Part shown: piece by piece, positions 37,672 through 47,851 of the stretch
Layout of the letters: every line of letters begins with the position of its first letter
How positions within the stretch are numbered: position 1 is the first letter of the stretch
Assembly (NCBI GenBank): GCA_933207985.1
Contig: OW240912.1
Coordinates: forward strand, 255,987,393 to 256,051,392
Reading direction: 5' to 3'
Length of the DNA stretch: 64,000 nt
DNA from: Pelobates cultripes
Taxonomy: Eukaryota > Chordata > Amphibia > Anura > Pelobatidae
Notes under the pieces: generated by a model
What the model was told of the DNA's origin: nothing
Database searches by the model: none
The model's input: the letters and a program-made list of their open reading frames with translations, nothing else
Translations under genes and position numbers: made by a program

Positions 37672-37871
37672 GACGACGGCCACAGCGTTGTGTGAGCCGT
37701 CGTCTACCTTCTTCCTGATGACGGCGGCCACTGTCTTGTGCGTGCCGCCGTCATCAGTACACCCGCCCCTCGTTCCGCCTACTGGCGTCTGGACGCATCC
37801 GTTATGCGAACAGACGCCAGCTACCAGTTCCCCCTCATGACGCCGGCGGCTGCGCAGTGCCGGCCGGCGTC
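37672..37871. repeat. Train of four GC-rich hairpins in the Penelope 3' region
   Basis: Four consecutive palindromes: GACGACGGC/GCCGTCGTC (37672-37680 and 37696-37704); a perfect 13-bp TGATGACGGCGGC/GCCGCCGTCATCA (37716-37728, 37744-37756); CTGGCGTCT/AGACGCCAG with an inner GCAT/ATGC (37782-37790, 37812-37820); and GACGCCGG/CCGGCGTC (37839-37846, 37864-37871). GC content here is far above the AT-rich rest of the element. Confidence 0.9.
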
Positions 37872-38157
37872 GAACTACACACCCCATAACCCCTTGCGGT
37901 TGCGATGCCGGTCATGTGACCGTGCATCTCAGAGTTTTCTTTCAATAACCATTGATCGTTTTTAAAGTTAAATTACATAATTTATAATGTCTTTTTTTGT
38001 TTTATCTCTATGCATATTATTGTTTATGTTTTATTATTGCTATATTGTATGTAATTTTTTATTGCAATCTGATTGGCTGTCCAAATTTTGGCGCCAATTT
38101 TTGAGTTAATTGAGTATGCTATTTAAATGATCTTTTGCCAGGTATCAGGTCCTTTAC

Positions 38158-38195
38158 CCATATTGATAACGCCGATTGGCGAAACGCGTTTATGG
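38158..38195 (+). ncRNA. Hammerhead-ribozyme-like fold in the Penelope terminal region
   Basis: Five-base-pair stem I CCATA/TATGG (38158-38162, 38191-38195) encloses TTGATAA, a stem II of GCC/GGC (or CGCC/GGCG) with loop GATT, then GAAAC GC GTT. The order stem I, core, stem II, GAAA, two-pair stem III, NUH triplet, stem I is that of the minimal hammerheads known from Penelope-like elements. The core departs from the consensus CTGANGA at two places (C3 to T, and the catalytic G8 to A) and has one extra base, so activity is doubtful. Confidence 0.55.
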
Positions 38196-39127
38196 TTTTT
38201 TATATTGTGTAATGTTACAATTAAAGTATATTTTATAATCTTTTATTGTACTACTTATCTTCTAATACACATATAATTATTATTATTACCTGGCATCATT
38301 CGCTGGACTCCAAGCAATCCTAGGTGGGGATTATTCCACCAGTGCGAAATACCAGGAGCAGTTGACCTGCTCCTGTCTTGTGAGTATCCATTTTTTATTT
38401 TATTTTATATTGGATTTTAAATTTTACGCAGAGAACACTATTGGCTGTCTCTTTTTATTTGAGCATCTTTTACACCACGGAAGGAGGAAACACGTGGAGG
38501 AAAACCATCCTATATCCCATAAGCGGGGATCTAAACCGCTGTACGCCTTCTATACCAGAGCAGGTCCTAGCTCTTGGATATGTGAGTTCGCAATCAAGCC
38601 TTTATATTTTATTCCCTACACATATAGATATACTGCACCATTGTGGTTTTGTATTTGTTTTTATATCTTACATAAGAGACGATCCACAAGAAAGACACAA
38701 AGCAAGACAGAAAGCAAGATTATTATCTCTGACTAAGCACTACGGACATTGCAAGATAAGACCTCTTCTGTTTTATTTATTTATTTATTTATTTCATCTG
38801 GACTTTTATATATTTATTATTTAAGCGCAGCCCTTTTTCTGTATTTTTTGTGTCTTATCCTAAAGGGTTTCTGAGGGATTCCCTTTTTAGGGTTGCTGCC
38901 CACTTGTGTTATTTAGCGCTTACTCACCTGTTTTTATTTTGTTCGAGATGGAGGTCCGAATCGAGTTAGACAGCTCGTTCCTGGCTTACTTGATTGTCAG
39001 TTTGTAGCTTGGGATCCCGTTTAACAGGAATTTCTGCCCAAAACCGCTTGATTTTAGCTCGATTTAGCAGGAGACTGAGAGAAACACGTCCAGTCGGCTC
39101 AGACCTCAGGCCCCGCCCCCATGAGAA

Positions 39128-39819
39128 TTTTTACCCATCAAATGCAAGTAGCGAAAATACCAAATACCAGAAATCAAATAAGTAACAAGTACTGAAGTGA
39201 ATACCACTAGGAGCACAGCATAACTGAGCAGAAAGAGTATAAAACAGGCTATTATATAGGGAAGAAGAGGCATGCCACCCACATTATTCCTGCATTGATC
39301 TGCCCCCTTCCGCTTTAAAAAGACATCGCTCGAAGGTGTGCACATGCCAAGGGAGGTCCTCGTTACGTTCTCGCCTACCAGCCGAACTGCATTAGAAGAG
39401 GCCCTTCCCTTTTGACTTGCGTGGTGAATGCGGCAGCACTTAGGATGTAGGAAATGAGGCCAGACGCCAAACTGTGGAATCAAGCAGGCCAAACAAGACC
39501 ACCGCAGAGGTGAGAATCAGCAAGGCGCCTCCACGAGGAGAGGTTGGAGACGCAAGGGTTACGTGAGGTAAAGCAGAAGAGGAGAAGGGTTCTGACAATG
39601 GCAAACAATGCAGTGTGGGTGCGGTTCATCAATGTACACTACTGCGCAGTAGGCAAGTGTTAAAAAATGCTGTAAAGTAAAAATGCTTAGAAATTTGAAC
39701 TGTTAATAGTTTATTTTTATCAATTCACAAAATGCTAAGTGAGTGATTAGAATAAAAATCCAAGGTCAATCAACTCCACCATGCACAAAAACCACAGGAA
39801 ATGGGGTGCAGAAAAATGG
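39128..39819. other. Unassigned sequence between the L1-like unit and the Tc1 relic
   Basis: A minus-strand frame (39106-39492) contains a hydrophobic run (ACFILFLLSYAVLLVVFTSV), but it runs across the end of the L1-like unit and has no recognisable family, so I do not call it a gene. A TATAATAG-like box is read on the minus strand near 39250. This could be an LTR or promoter fragment of another element; unproven. Confidence 0.3.
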
Positions 39820-40445
39820 CAGCAGACTGTAGCACAATGCATTTTGTTGTGGTGAAGGTTCCTTGCAAGTTTGGGGCTGCATTTTTGAAAATGGATTTGG
39901 TCAGAATAATTGTCTTCTCACTACTGAGTACAGGCAGATGCTCATTAATACCATCGTGAAATACACTTAGGGAGGCTTCCGATTGGACCAACGTTTATTC
40001 TGCAGGAGGACAAATGCTCCAAACATACAGCCAAAAACATTAAGACCTATCTTCAGTGTGAAGAAGAAGCAGGAATCCTATTAGTGACGGCATGGTCCAC
40101 GCAGAGTCCTGATCTTAGTCACCAAGTCTGTCTGAAATTACATGAAGAGAGAGAAGCAAATTAATCTACCTAAATTAACCGAAGAACTATGGCTAGTACC
40201 CCAAGATGTTTGGTACAACCTGCCTGCTGAGTTCTTCACAAAACTGCTTGTGTGTAGTTAGAAGAATGTATGCTTGTTGAAGGCAAATGGGGCACCAATT
40301 ACCAGCATAATTTAGATGTTTCCTCCGTTCCCTCACTTTGCATTTTATTTATTGATAAAATAAACTATTAATAATTACATTTTGGAAGCATTCTACATTT
40401 GCATAATATTTTCATGCCTTCCTAAAGCCTTTGGACAATACTGTG
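39820..40445 (+). pseudogene. Tc1/mariner transposase relic
   Basis: Fragments of a DDE transposase in two frames. GCIFENGFGQNN and TEYRQMLINTI come from the middle. LQEDKCSKHTAKNIKTYL then AWSTQSPDL (about 40006-40115) correspond to the conserved Tc1 stretch with the second catalytic acid and the WPxQSPDLNP box. LPAEFFTKLL near 40220-40250 is the usual C-terminal end. The right end reads CCTAAAGCCTTTGGACAATA, like Tc1-type terminal repeats. Several stops and frameshifts; inactive. Confidence 0.75.
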
Positions 40446-41639
40446 CCTATATACTAACTTTAAGGTACTTTGCACTAGCATTTATTTATTAACTTCTCAA
40501 ATGTGCTATGTTGTATGTTTTAGCTGCAGTGCTTGTTAGTCCTTTTAATTTATATAATTGATACCATGTAAAAGTTAGTTGAAGTTGCTGTTACATGTCA
40601 CGAAAGGAAGGGAGGTGTTTGTGCTGTTCTTTCTGTTCATACACTGAAAGTAGAAATATTTTTTAGTATATGTTATTTGTTAGAAACCTAACATTTACAT
40701 ATCCCATTTATGTATTTGTAAGGTGTGAAAAATAAAATGAAAGCAGTTCTGTTACCGTCTGGGATCTTTGCATAATTTGCAAAGGCCCCCAATGACATCA
40801 CTGCTTGGGGTCTTGCGGCTAGGGGAGGGAGCCAGGCAAAGGAGAGATTTACTTGCCCCAATCTGTCCCTTGTGGGCACCACCATCCTCTTCCTGCCGCT
40901 CCTTTTCAGTGCCTCTTTAAACATAAAAATCCACATCTCTTTATCCAGCAAATGAATGCCTCCATCTTACCTCTCTGTCAATCATGTTATAAACTCTGTC
41001 CTTTACACATGGCAGTCAGCACAAAAAAGCATATAAGGAAGAGGATAAATGAAAGAACGTTTCCATTTTTTCTCTTTATTTGCAATGGTAGCCCTGGCTT
41101 TGCCTTGTCTGAACCAGATTATGATGTAATTTGTTACATCTTTGCCTTGTCTGAATTTGAAAATGATTTGTTACATATTTAAAATAAATTTAAAAGAAAA
41201 CAGAGCATCTCGTAAAAAAAAGATATCGGTGATTTTCAATGTTTTATCCAATGGTGTTAGTGTATGAGACAACAAACAACAGATTCAATGAAAACATTTA
41301 TTGATTGTTACACGGCAACTATGACCAGCAGTGAGATTTCAAAAAAGAGAAATCTAACATGAAGCCAAATTTAGCAACTGGCCATGAGGTGTTTGGCCAG
41401 TGGTTTAACAACTTAAAGGTTAAACAATTTTTTTAACAATACAAAATTACACAGAAAGGGAAAAAAAAATGTTTTAGAATTTTAACCATGTCATATGTGT
41501 TTTGGGCTTTAGGAAGGGGAATTCACGAGACCTGCAGCACCTGACAGCCTCCTTCCTTCTCTTAATGGTACTTATTACACATTAACACATATTGCAATCA
41601 CCCACATTTCCACTTCTACTCTCAAGTGCCCTCCTTCCT
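40446..41639. other. Intergenic, no recognised feature
   Basis: AT-rich; short frames only. Confidence 0.5.
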
Positions 41640-41872
41640 CATCAAGCCAGTGGCGTACTAAGGGGGGGGGGCGGTCCGCCCCGGGTGCCATCAGGATGGG
41701 GGGTGCCATGACCAGCCCCCCCCCCCATGCTGCAGCCGCCCGAGCGCTCTGTAAAGAGCCTCAGGCGGCTGCAGAATTGCCCGGGCGGTGCGTCCATGAG
41801 GGCGGACCGCACCGCCCGGGCGCAGCCTGAGGAGAGGGGCTGACACTCCTGTCAGCTCCCTCACTGCAGCAT

Positions 41873-41993
41873 GATCCGCGGGTACAGAGAGCAGCTGTCT
41901 CCTGTACCCGGCCGGACTAACAGGAAGTGCACACTGAGTGTGCACTTCCTGTTAGTCCGGCAGGAAACAAAAGCTCCCTGTACCCGCGGACTA
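41873..41993. repeat. Palindrome inside the 41.6-kb hAT-like element
   Basis: TCCGCGGGTACAGAGAGCAG, with CCGGACTAACAGGAAGTGCA, pairs with TGCACTTCCTGTTAGTCCGG and CTGTACCCGCGGA around a centre near 41937. The inner 27 bases of each arm are perfect. Confidence 0.9.
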
Positions 41994-42019
41994 TACAGGG
42001 CTCGGCCACGCTACAGGGA

Positions 42020-42290
42020 GGTAGGGGGGAGGGGGAGAAGAAGGGGGGTGAGAGAGAGAAAGGGGGTGAGAAAGAGTGGGGTGAGAAAGATAAATAGGGG
42101 GGGAGGTGAGAAAGAGAGGGGTGAAATAGGGGTGAGAAAGATAAGGGGGGGTGAGAAAGAGAAATAAGGGGGGGTGAGAAAGAGAAATAAGGGGGGGTGA
42201 GAAGAGAAATAAGGGGGGGTGAGAGAGAAAGGAGGGGGGGTGAGAGAAATTGGGAGGAGGAGAAGGAAATTGGAGCGGGAGGAGAGATTG
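42020..42290 (+). repeat. Polypurine minisatellite
   Basis: Units such as GGGGGGTGAGAAAGAGAAATA in tandem; almost pure purine on the plus strand for about 260 bp, a potential triplex (H-DNA) tract. Confidence 0.9.
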
Positions 42291-42560
42291 ACATTCATCA
42301 CATACACACAATGCACCCCTTGCACACAGAAAAACACACAGACACACATACACAAGCAATGCAACCGTTACACACAATGCATCCCTTACACACACAGAAA
42401 CACACAATGCATTCATTACACACACTCAATGCACCCCTTACACACATTCAATGCATCCCATACATACACAGAAACACACCTTGCAGCCCTTACACATACA
42501 AACACAATTTCACACAATGCATTCCTTACACACATATCAGGACATCCCTTACACACTCCA
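42291..42560. repeat. CA-rich minisatellite
   Basis: Imperfect units of ACACACAATGCACCCCTTAC type, about 20-35 bp. Confidence 0.85.
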
Positions 42561-43164
42561 CCCCCGTGAACAAACTCATTGGTGGAACATGAAGGTGGAC
42601 CCTGGGACCAAGACCTTGAGCTGTGTAAAGGACCCCCAAAAAATGGAGCTGCTTCCCGTTCTCCCAGAACATTGATTTTTGTGACCACAGTTACAAACCG
42701 CCTCCAGAGAACCTGTTCTGCACCAGACCAGTGGAGCCAGACTGCAGCTAGAGCCCATCATCATCCTCATCTGGTTGTAAGTAGGCAATCTAGTATATTA
42801 TTCGTGGCACTAAGCTCTAATTTACCTCACATTAAAGAAACACTATAGTCCCCAGAACCACTTCAGCTTAATATAGTGGTTCTGGTGTCTATAGTCTGTC
42901 CCTGCAGGCCTTTTAATGTAAACACGGCGGCACTGCAGCACTGGCGCTAGTTAACATGGCAAATCATATGGTTGGGGCATTGTGATGTCACATGGGGGGC
43001 GGCAAACTTTACTTTTGCCTAGGGCGGCAAAAATCCTTGTACCGGCCCTGGCTGGAGGGGCCTGTGTGAGCTGTGGCCGCACAGTGTCCCATGGTAGTTA
43101 GGGTGCCGTGCGGCCAGTACAGCTCACTCAAGCAAACAGCTGATAAACTGGCCGCACGGAGGAA

Positions 43165-43510
43165 ATGTGTATGTGTGACTGTCTGCCTGTGACTGTGTGT
43201 GACTGTCTGCCTGTAACTGAGTGTGTGACTGTCTGTCTGTAACTGAGTGTGTGACTGTGTCTGTAACTGAGTGTGTGACTGTCTGCCTGTAAATGTGTGT
43301 GTGGGGCTGCAGGGATTTTGTAGAAGGGGGTGGGGGGTTTTGTATTGGGACAGGAGTCTTTATAAGGGGGGATAAGCAGGGGATTTGTGGAAGGGGGTTG
43401 CGGGGGTTTTGTAGATGGGGCAGTACAGGATTTGTAGAAGGGGCAGGACAGAGGTTTTGTAGGAGGGGCAGGGCAGGACAAGGGGTTTGTAGGAGGGGCT
43501 GACAACGGTT
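43165..43510. repeat. TG-rich and G-rich tandem repeats
   Basis: GTGTGACTGTCTGCCTGTAA units (43165-43300), then GGGGTTTGTAGGAGGGGCAG units (43315-43510). Confidence 0.85.
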
Positions 43511-43672
43511 TTGCAAAGTTTACAAATTGTAAAAATAAAAGAAATAAAACCTTTAACATTTTTTACAGGTTTTTTTTTTGTTTGTTTTTTGGGGAGGGGG
43601 GTGGGGGGGGGGGTGCCAAGCACAGGATCCGCCCCGGGTGCCAAATGCTCTAGGTACGCCCCTGCATCAAGC

Positions 43673-44741
43673 TAAGCTTTGTAGCAAAAATAAAAATGTT
43701 CCAAAAGTCCTTACAAGTCTCTAAAAAGAAAATTGTAAGAAAAGTAGTTTATAGGCAGACAAAATGGCTGTCTGCAAACAAGATGGCTGAATGCAGGTTA
43801 CCAGAAGATTCCATATCATCAGTGTAAATTCCAGAGAAGTAATAGTTTCCCTTTAATACAAGCTAACCTTCTTTAATATGTCCGGTATATATTACTGTTT
43901 TACTCTAGAGTGCAGTGATATATGTAGAAGATCATTTTAGTCTCATAATTACTTGCTTTTAAGCCCAGGTATAAGTGATAGGTGGGCTTAGTTACAGTAG
44001 ACAGGGCTGTCCCTTTAAATCATTTTCTGGCTAAATATATGCATCAGCATCATTACATATGTAATTTGCGTTTATTAATATCCTTCTACAAACTGTGCTG
44101 ATGACTGTTAAACAACTTTGGCTCAAAAAATAAACATAATCAAAGCAGTTATTATGTACTTGTTCAGCATGATCAAAATAGAAAACAGGAGACGGAGAAG
44201 CTGAAGGAGAATTCATCCATATCCGTTACTGAATGAGCGACACTGCCACTCCTGGTTAATTGAGACAAGTAGCAATCATTACAGGAAAAAGAATATTATT
44301 TTGATTTACAACTGTATCTTGTACTCAGGCTCCAACTATAAATCTTTTATTCAGTGGCTTTCGTCTTGTCTTCTAGGCATTATAAAGTACTATGCTTTGA
44401 GCATGTATCATCACTGCACACATGAAATATCTGATCCAGGAGAGGTATGGCTAAGGATACAGGGGGATAATTGCCCCCCAAGCCACTAGCATAAATAAGA
44501 TTGTGGTCTGCTACCTAACAGCAGAACTCTAAACTTTATTACCTAATTGTATTATTTTTTTAGTATTGTATTCTAGTTCTTGCGGCATACATGTAAAATG
44601 TAAAAATGTTCAACATAAAATTAACAAGGGGAGTGAGGTTTGTGGGCTGGTATAAAATTATGCTAATTGTTTGCAATTGGCCTGCAGGCCAAATGTAACA
44701 AGCCCTCTCCTGATCTGAACATATTGTAGACAATACTTTTG
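43673..44741. other. Intergenic, no recognised feature
   Basis: No gene or repeat could be named. Confidence 0.5.
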
Positions 44742-44745
44742 CTAA

Positions 44746-45126
44746 AGGGACACTCCAGACCCCTAAAGCACTTTAGCTTGTAAAGAGTGTGTCCTCTTTT
44801 TTTATTTATTTTGCAAAAAGTGCAGAAAGTAACACTTTTATAAATTAATCTGTTTACACCCCCTGGCTTTCAAGCAGACACTAAGTTGGAGCTAAACTCA
44901 AGAGGCAGCAATTGCCCAGATCACCTGCCTTGCAAATACTTCTCATTCGACTGCATTGAGAAGTCTGTGATTGGACACCTACAGAAAGGCAACAGACAAG
45001 TGAAATACAGGTTTTGCAAGAGGTTTTAGACATAACCCCAATGAAAGAATGCATGTTGTCTTTTGGGGTATATATACAATAAGCCGTGATTTTATTTATT
45101 TTGTATTTGTGCAGTGGAGTGTGCCT
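44746..45126. mobile_element. T2-type MITE, variant ends
   Basis: Left AGGGACACTCCAGACCCC after CTAA (44742-44745); right, in reverse, AGGCACACTCCACTGC before TTAA (45127-45130). 381 bp, non-coding. Confidence 0.75.
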
Positions 45127-45668
45127 TTAAGTGCATATACAACATCTTGAAAAGTAATATCTGTTACAGTGTCTGGACAATGCAATATTAGAATATAAAA
45201 TAACCAGTGAGAATAGGGAGAATTACCAGTGTTGTCGACACTTTTCTGTCTAACTATGCTATATATGCCTATATTTTGCACAATTTGTTTAATCTGTCAG
45301 GATCTTTTCATCTGTTGCTTCTTTTTTTTTTTTTGAATATAGACCATTTTTACCTCACTTTACTTTTTTGAACAGAAAAGTGATTTGTATCACTCTGATT
45401 TCCTGCCACTCTAAAAATTGGCGGTCTTTTGAAATAGATATTTCTGTGAAAACTGGAAGAATTTACTATTTTTAAAATGGACACTTTTTAGATTACTTTT
45501 TGAATGCTTTAATAATTATGATCGAAATAAGGACCGAATTTAGCCAGGTGTTTTCAGAACAACTTGATAAATATTCCTCACTGTGTGTCGATACTTAAGA
45601 ATTCAACCTGCTGAGGATAAATGAAGATAATAATAACAATAAGATGAAGTGCAAAAAACTGACATTAA

Positions 45669-46117
45669 CTCCTTCAGGACCTAGGATGGTTCAGGATCGT
45701 CCTCGGCATTTTTGCGTCGCCGACCGAGGACAGTCCTGAACCGTCCTAACGGAAAACAGGCGGCAGGAGCGATCGGAGATCACTTCCGCCGAAATCCCGT
45801 TGTTACTATCTGCCCGGCATCCCAGGCAGATAGTAACAGCCAATTGCGGCATGTGAGCGATCCGCGATCGCTCACAATTGGCTGGTGTCAAAGTGGGTGT
45901 TACAAACACTCACTTTGACACTGATCTCTGCCTCTCTCCCCTCTGTAGCGTTTTCTGAGAAGAGAGAGACAGAGATCGTGATATATTGTTGCAGCAGGTG
46001 ATCCAGAGAGTTTTAAAAAGTATCACCAGTGAATAAAAATCCCCTTTTACCTTCCCTGCCAGATCTGTTACAGACAGTGCATTTGTACTGTCTGTATTTT
46101 TTTTTTGCCCTTAAGGG
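45669..46117. mobile_element. TTAA-flanked MITE built of five hairpins
   Basis: TTAA at 45665-45668 and 46118-46121. Ends CTCCTTCAGGAC and, in reverse, CCCTTAAGGGC form a short terminal repeat like that of the 72-bp MITE at 21.3 kb (piggyBac-like). Between them, five stem-loops follow each other: 45683-45747 (imperfect, about 24-bp arms), 45801-45838 (perfect 14-bp arms), 45840-45881, 45885-45921 (16-bp arms, one mismatch) and 45923-45977. No protein is encoded. Confidence 0.75.
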
Positions 46118-46142
46118 TTAACTTTATTTTAAAAATCTGTGT

Positions 46143-46192
46143 CTTAGACTGTCATAGTCTGTCTTAGTCTGTCGTAGTCTGTCATAGTCAGT
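46143..46192. repeat. 10-bp tandem repeat (TAGTCTGTCA type, about 5 copies)
   Basis: TAGTCTGTCT, TAGTCTGTCG, TAGTCTGTCA and variants in direct tandem. Confidence 0.9.
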
Positions 46193-46291
46193 CAGTTTCC
46201 TTCCCCCAGATCTCCATTAGATTCTTCTAACAGGAGTTAGTTTAGGGATTACTGTTTTAGTCTGTTTTAGTAAAAAAAAACAAAAACAAAT

Positions 46292-46333
<42 letters not shown>

Positions 46334-46336
<3 letters not shown>

Positions 46337-46858
46337 AACAGAGTGTTGGGGATGGTGGTCAGGGGTGTATATCTGGCACCCAGACTTTTGCACAGCCACT
46401 ATCCTGACATGTGGGTAAGCACATGCAGCCCCAGGGAAAGTGAAGTTTAAATGTAGGGTTTTTTTTCCTCTGTTGTTATTTGGGTCCCTGGGGTGGAGTA
46501 TTCGGAAGAGCAGGGTGGGCCGATTCTCCACCCACTGTCAGAGTGGTTGTGCATGAGTCCAGCCCAGGTTTTCCATAGAGTTCTGGCTCACTGCCTAACG
46601 AGGTCATTAGCCTCACCTGTAGAGGCTGTGAGCAGCTAGATAACTGCAGTTAAAGCAGGGTGAAGTGAGGGAAGTGTTTTGTGGAGAAAGAAGATTTGCT
46701 GTTCATTGTATCCTATTACTTCACAACAACAGAAAATAAACAGGCCAGAGGCCTTTTTGAAACTGGACTTTGTCTTGACCTGGTTTTCTTACCCTAGAGG
46801 GCTGTGCGGTTGCCAAAAGATCCTGGACAAACACACACAGGAAAGTAAGTTTGTCACA
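46334..46858 (+). repeat. 5' LTR of the Gmr1-type element (525 bp)
   Basis: Starts TGTAACAGAGTGTTGGGG and ends TTTGTCACA, so TG...CA. The start is repeated exactly at 63948. An AATAAA lies at 46734-46739. The adjacent AT run hides any target duplication on the left. Confidence 0.88.
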
Positions 46859-46860
46859 TA

Positions 46861-46878
46861 TGGTGGAGAATGCGGGCA
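46861..46878 (+). other. Primer binding site, tRNA-Ala type
   Basis: TGGTGGAGAATGCGGGCA begins two bases after the LTR. It is complementary to the 3' end of vertebrate tRNA-Ala (ending CATCCTCCACCA) with one mismatch. Used to prime minus-strand DNA synthesis. Confidence 0.7.
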
Positions 46879-46933
46879 CTGCACTAAAGAAGCCTGTGGG
46901 TATTAACTGAAAGCCAAACAAGCCTGGAGAAAT

Positions 46934-47851
46934 ATGGAGGAAATTGTGAAAGTTTTGTTGCAAACTACAGCGGCGCAGCAAAAGGCTACAGCCGTACAGC
47001 AGGAGGCCACAGCCGCACAACAGGAAAATATTACAGCCCTACAGCAATTGGTAATTACGCAAAAGGCCAACACAGATGCTATGATCCAGCAGGTTATGGC
47101 AGCCCAAGTGGAGGCAAACTGCCTGCTCAGAGAGGAGCAATATCAGGCCACCAGTATGATACAGAAGGAGATACAGGCTTTGGCCAAGGGACTGACCAGA
47201 GTCTCAGATGGGACGCAGTCCGAGGTTAAAATGATCAGAGCCAGCCGTTACCTGCAGAAGATGACACCTACAGATGATGTGGAAGCATACCTGCTAGGTT
47301 TTGAGAGGACAGCTGAGAGAGAAGAGTGGCCGGTGAGTGAGTGGGCAAACATACTGGTGCCTTTTCTTATTGGAGAACCCCAGAAGGCTTTCTATGACCT
47401 GGAACCAGCACAGGCAGGGGTCTACTCCAAATTGAAGGCTGAGATCCTTGCACGACTTGGTGTGACTATGGCAGTTCGTACCCAAAGATTTCATGCCTGG
47501 ACTTTCAACCAAGAGAAGCCTATCCGCTCCCAGATGTTTGACCTGATACATCTGGCTAGAAAGTGGTTACAACCAGAAATAAATACGGCAAGCCATATCA
47601 TGGAACTTCTTGTGATGGACAGATTCCTGCGGGGCTTGCCTGTTTCACTGCGTCAATGGGTCAGTCAGAGTGATCCACAAACAGCTGATGAGTTAATTGG
47701 TTTGGTGGAAAGATATGTGGCTGCAGATGACAGACAGTGGCTCAACAACACAAAGGCTAAGCAGAGAGTTAAGACTCCAGCTCCTGAAAGACCTGGTAAG
47801 ATTTTTCAAGATTTCAGAGACACAGAGGAACAAGAGACATATTCTCAGTGA
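46934..47851 (+). CDS. gag: Gmr1-type Gag with SCAN-like capsid region
   Basis: 305 codons. Residues 1-75 are a Gln/Ala-rich coiled-coil-like region with [20 protein letters not shown] repeats. From about residue 100 ([20 protein letters not shown]) the protein resembles the Gag capsid; [20 protein letters not shown] and [13 protein letters not shown] in the second half have the SCAN-domain pattern. SCAN domains of vertebrate zinc-finger proteins are considered derived from Gmr1-like Gag. The frame ends at a TGA (47849-47851), after which the same frame resumes with the zinc knuckle, so this stop either separates gag from pro or is a later nonsense change (TGA followed by C). Encodes the particle shell protein. 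Confidence 0.88.
   Translation: MEEIVKVLLQTTAAQQKATAVQQEATAAQQENITALQQLVITQKANTDAMIQQVMAAQVEANCLLREEQYQATSMIQKEIQALAKGLTRVSDGTQSEVKMIRASRYLQKMTPTDDVEAYLLGFERTAEREEWPVSEWANILVPFLIGEPQKAFYDLEPAQAGVYSKLKAEILARLGVTMAVRTQRFHAWTFNQEKPIRSQMFDLIHLARKWLQPEINTASHIMELLVMDRFLRGLPVSLRQWVSQSDPQTADELIGLVERYVAADDRQWLNNTKAKQRVKTPAPERPGKIFQDFRDTEEQETYSQ

Larger units (their letters stand above)
32043..38940. mobile_element. Head-to-head pair of Penelope-like elements with 13-bp target duplication
   Basis: A single insertion of 6.9 kb flanked by GTTCGAGATGGAG at 32030-32042 and 38941-38953. The right part (about 34880-38940, plus strand) is a nearly full-length Penelope-like element. The left part (32043-34878, minus strand) is a 5'-truncated copy of the same element, starting inside the reverse transcriptase. 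The two arms (32043-34878 and about 36020-38853) are inverted and differ at only a few positions. The right copy has about 87 extra terminal bases. Partial copies joined in inverted or tandem orientation, and target duplications of about this length, are known for Penelope-like elements. They encode a single RT plus GIY-YIG endonuclease protein. Confidence 0.9.
30753..39118 (-). mobile_element. L1-like retroposon with only an ORF1-like frame, split by a Penelope insertion
   Basis: Read on the minus strand the element starts GGGGGCGGGGCCTGAGGTCT (near 39118) and ends in AATAAA plus a poly-A of about 16 (30752-30775, seen as poly-T on plus). It is flanked by CCCATGAGA-type target duplications at 30743-30752 and 39118-39127. 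Without the insertion it is only about 1.47 kb. It carries an ORF1-like frame but no endonuclease or reverse transcriptase, so it is either internally deleted or a non-autonomous, half-L1 type of unit. The Penelope pair lies in its 5' leader. The L1 assignment rests on structure (GC-rich leader, ORF1-like frame, poly-A) and not on a diagnostic domain. Confidence 0.6.
41648..43664. mobile_element. hAT-like non-autonomous transposon with perfect 8-bp duplication
   Basis: Left end CAGTGGCGTACTAAGGGGGG; right end in reverse CAGGGGCGTACCTAGAGCAT. CATCAAGC flanks both sides (41640-41647 and 43665-43672). Next to each end is a GTCCGCCCCGGGTGCCA-type block, also inverted. The interior holds a palindrome, a purine minisatellite, CA-rich and TG-rich minisatellites, a T2-like MITE start (42834-42940), and at 42990-43052 what looks like the right end of another hAT-like unit (reverse reading CAGGGCCGGTACAAGGAT). 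No transposase. Confidence 0.9.

Noticed and set aside
39106..39492. 128-codon minus-strand frame with a hydrophobic segment
   Set aside because: It crosses the boundary of the L1-like unit, has no recognisable family and lies in transposon-dense DNA.
41917..42592. Ser/Pro/Leu-, Cys/Val- and His/Thr-rich frames of 98-144 codons on both strands
   Set aside because: They coincide exactly with the purine and CA minisatellites of a hAT-like element.
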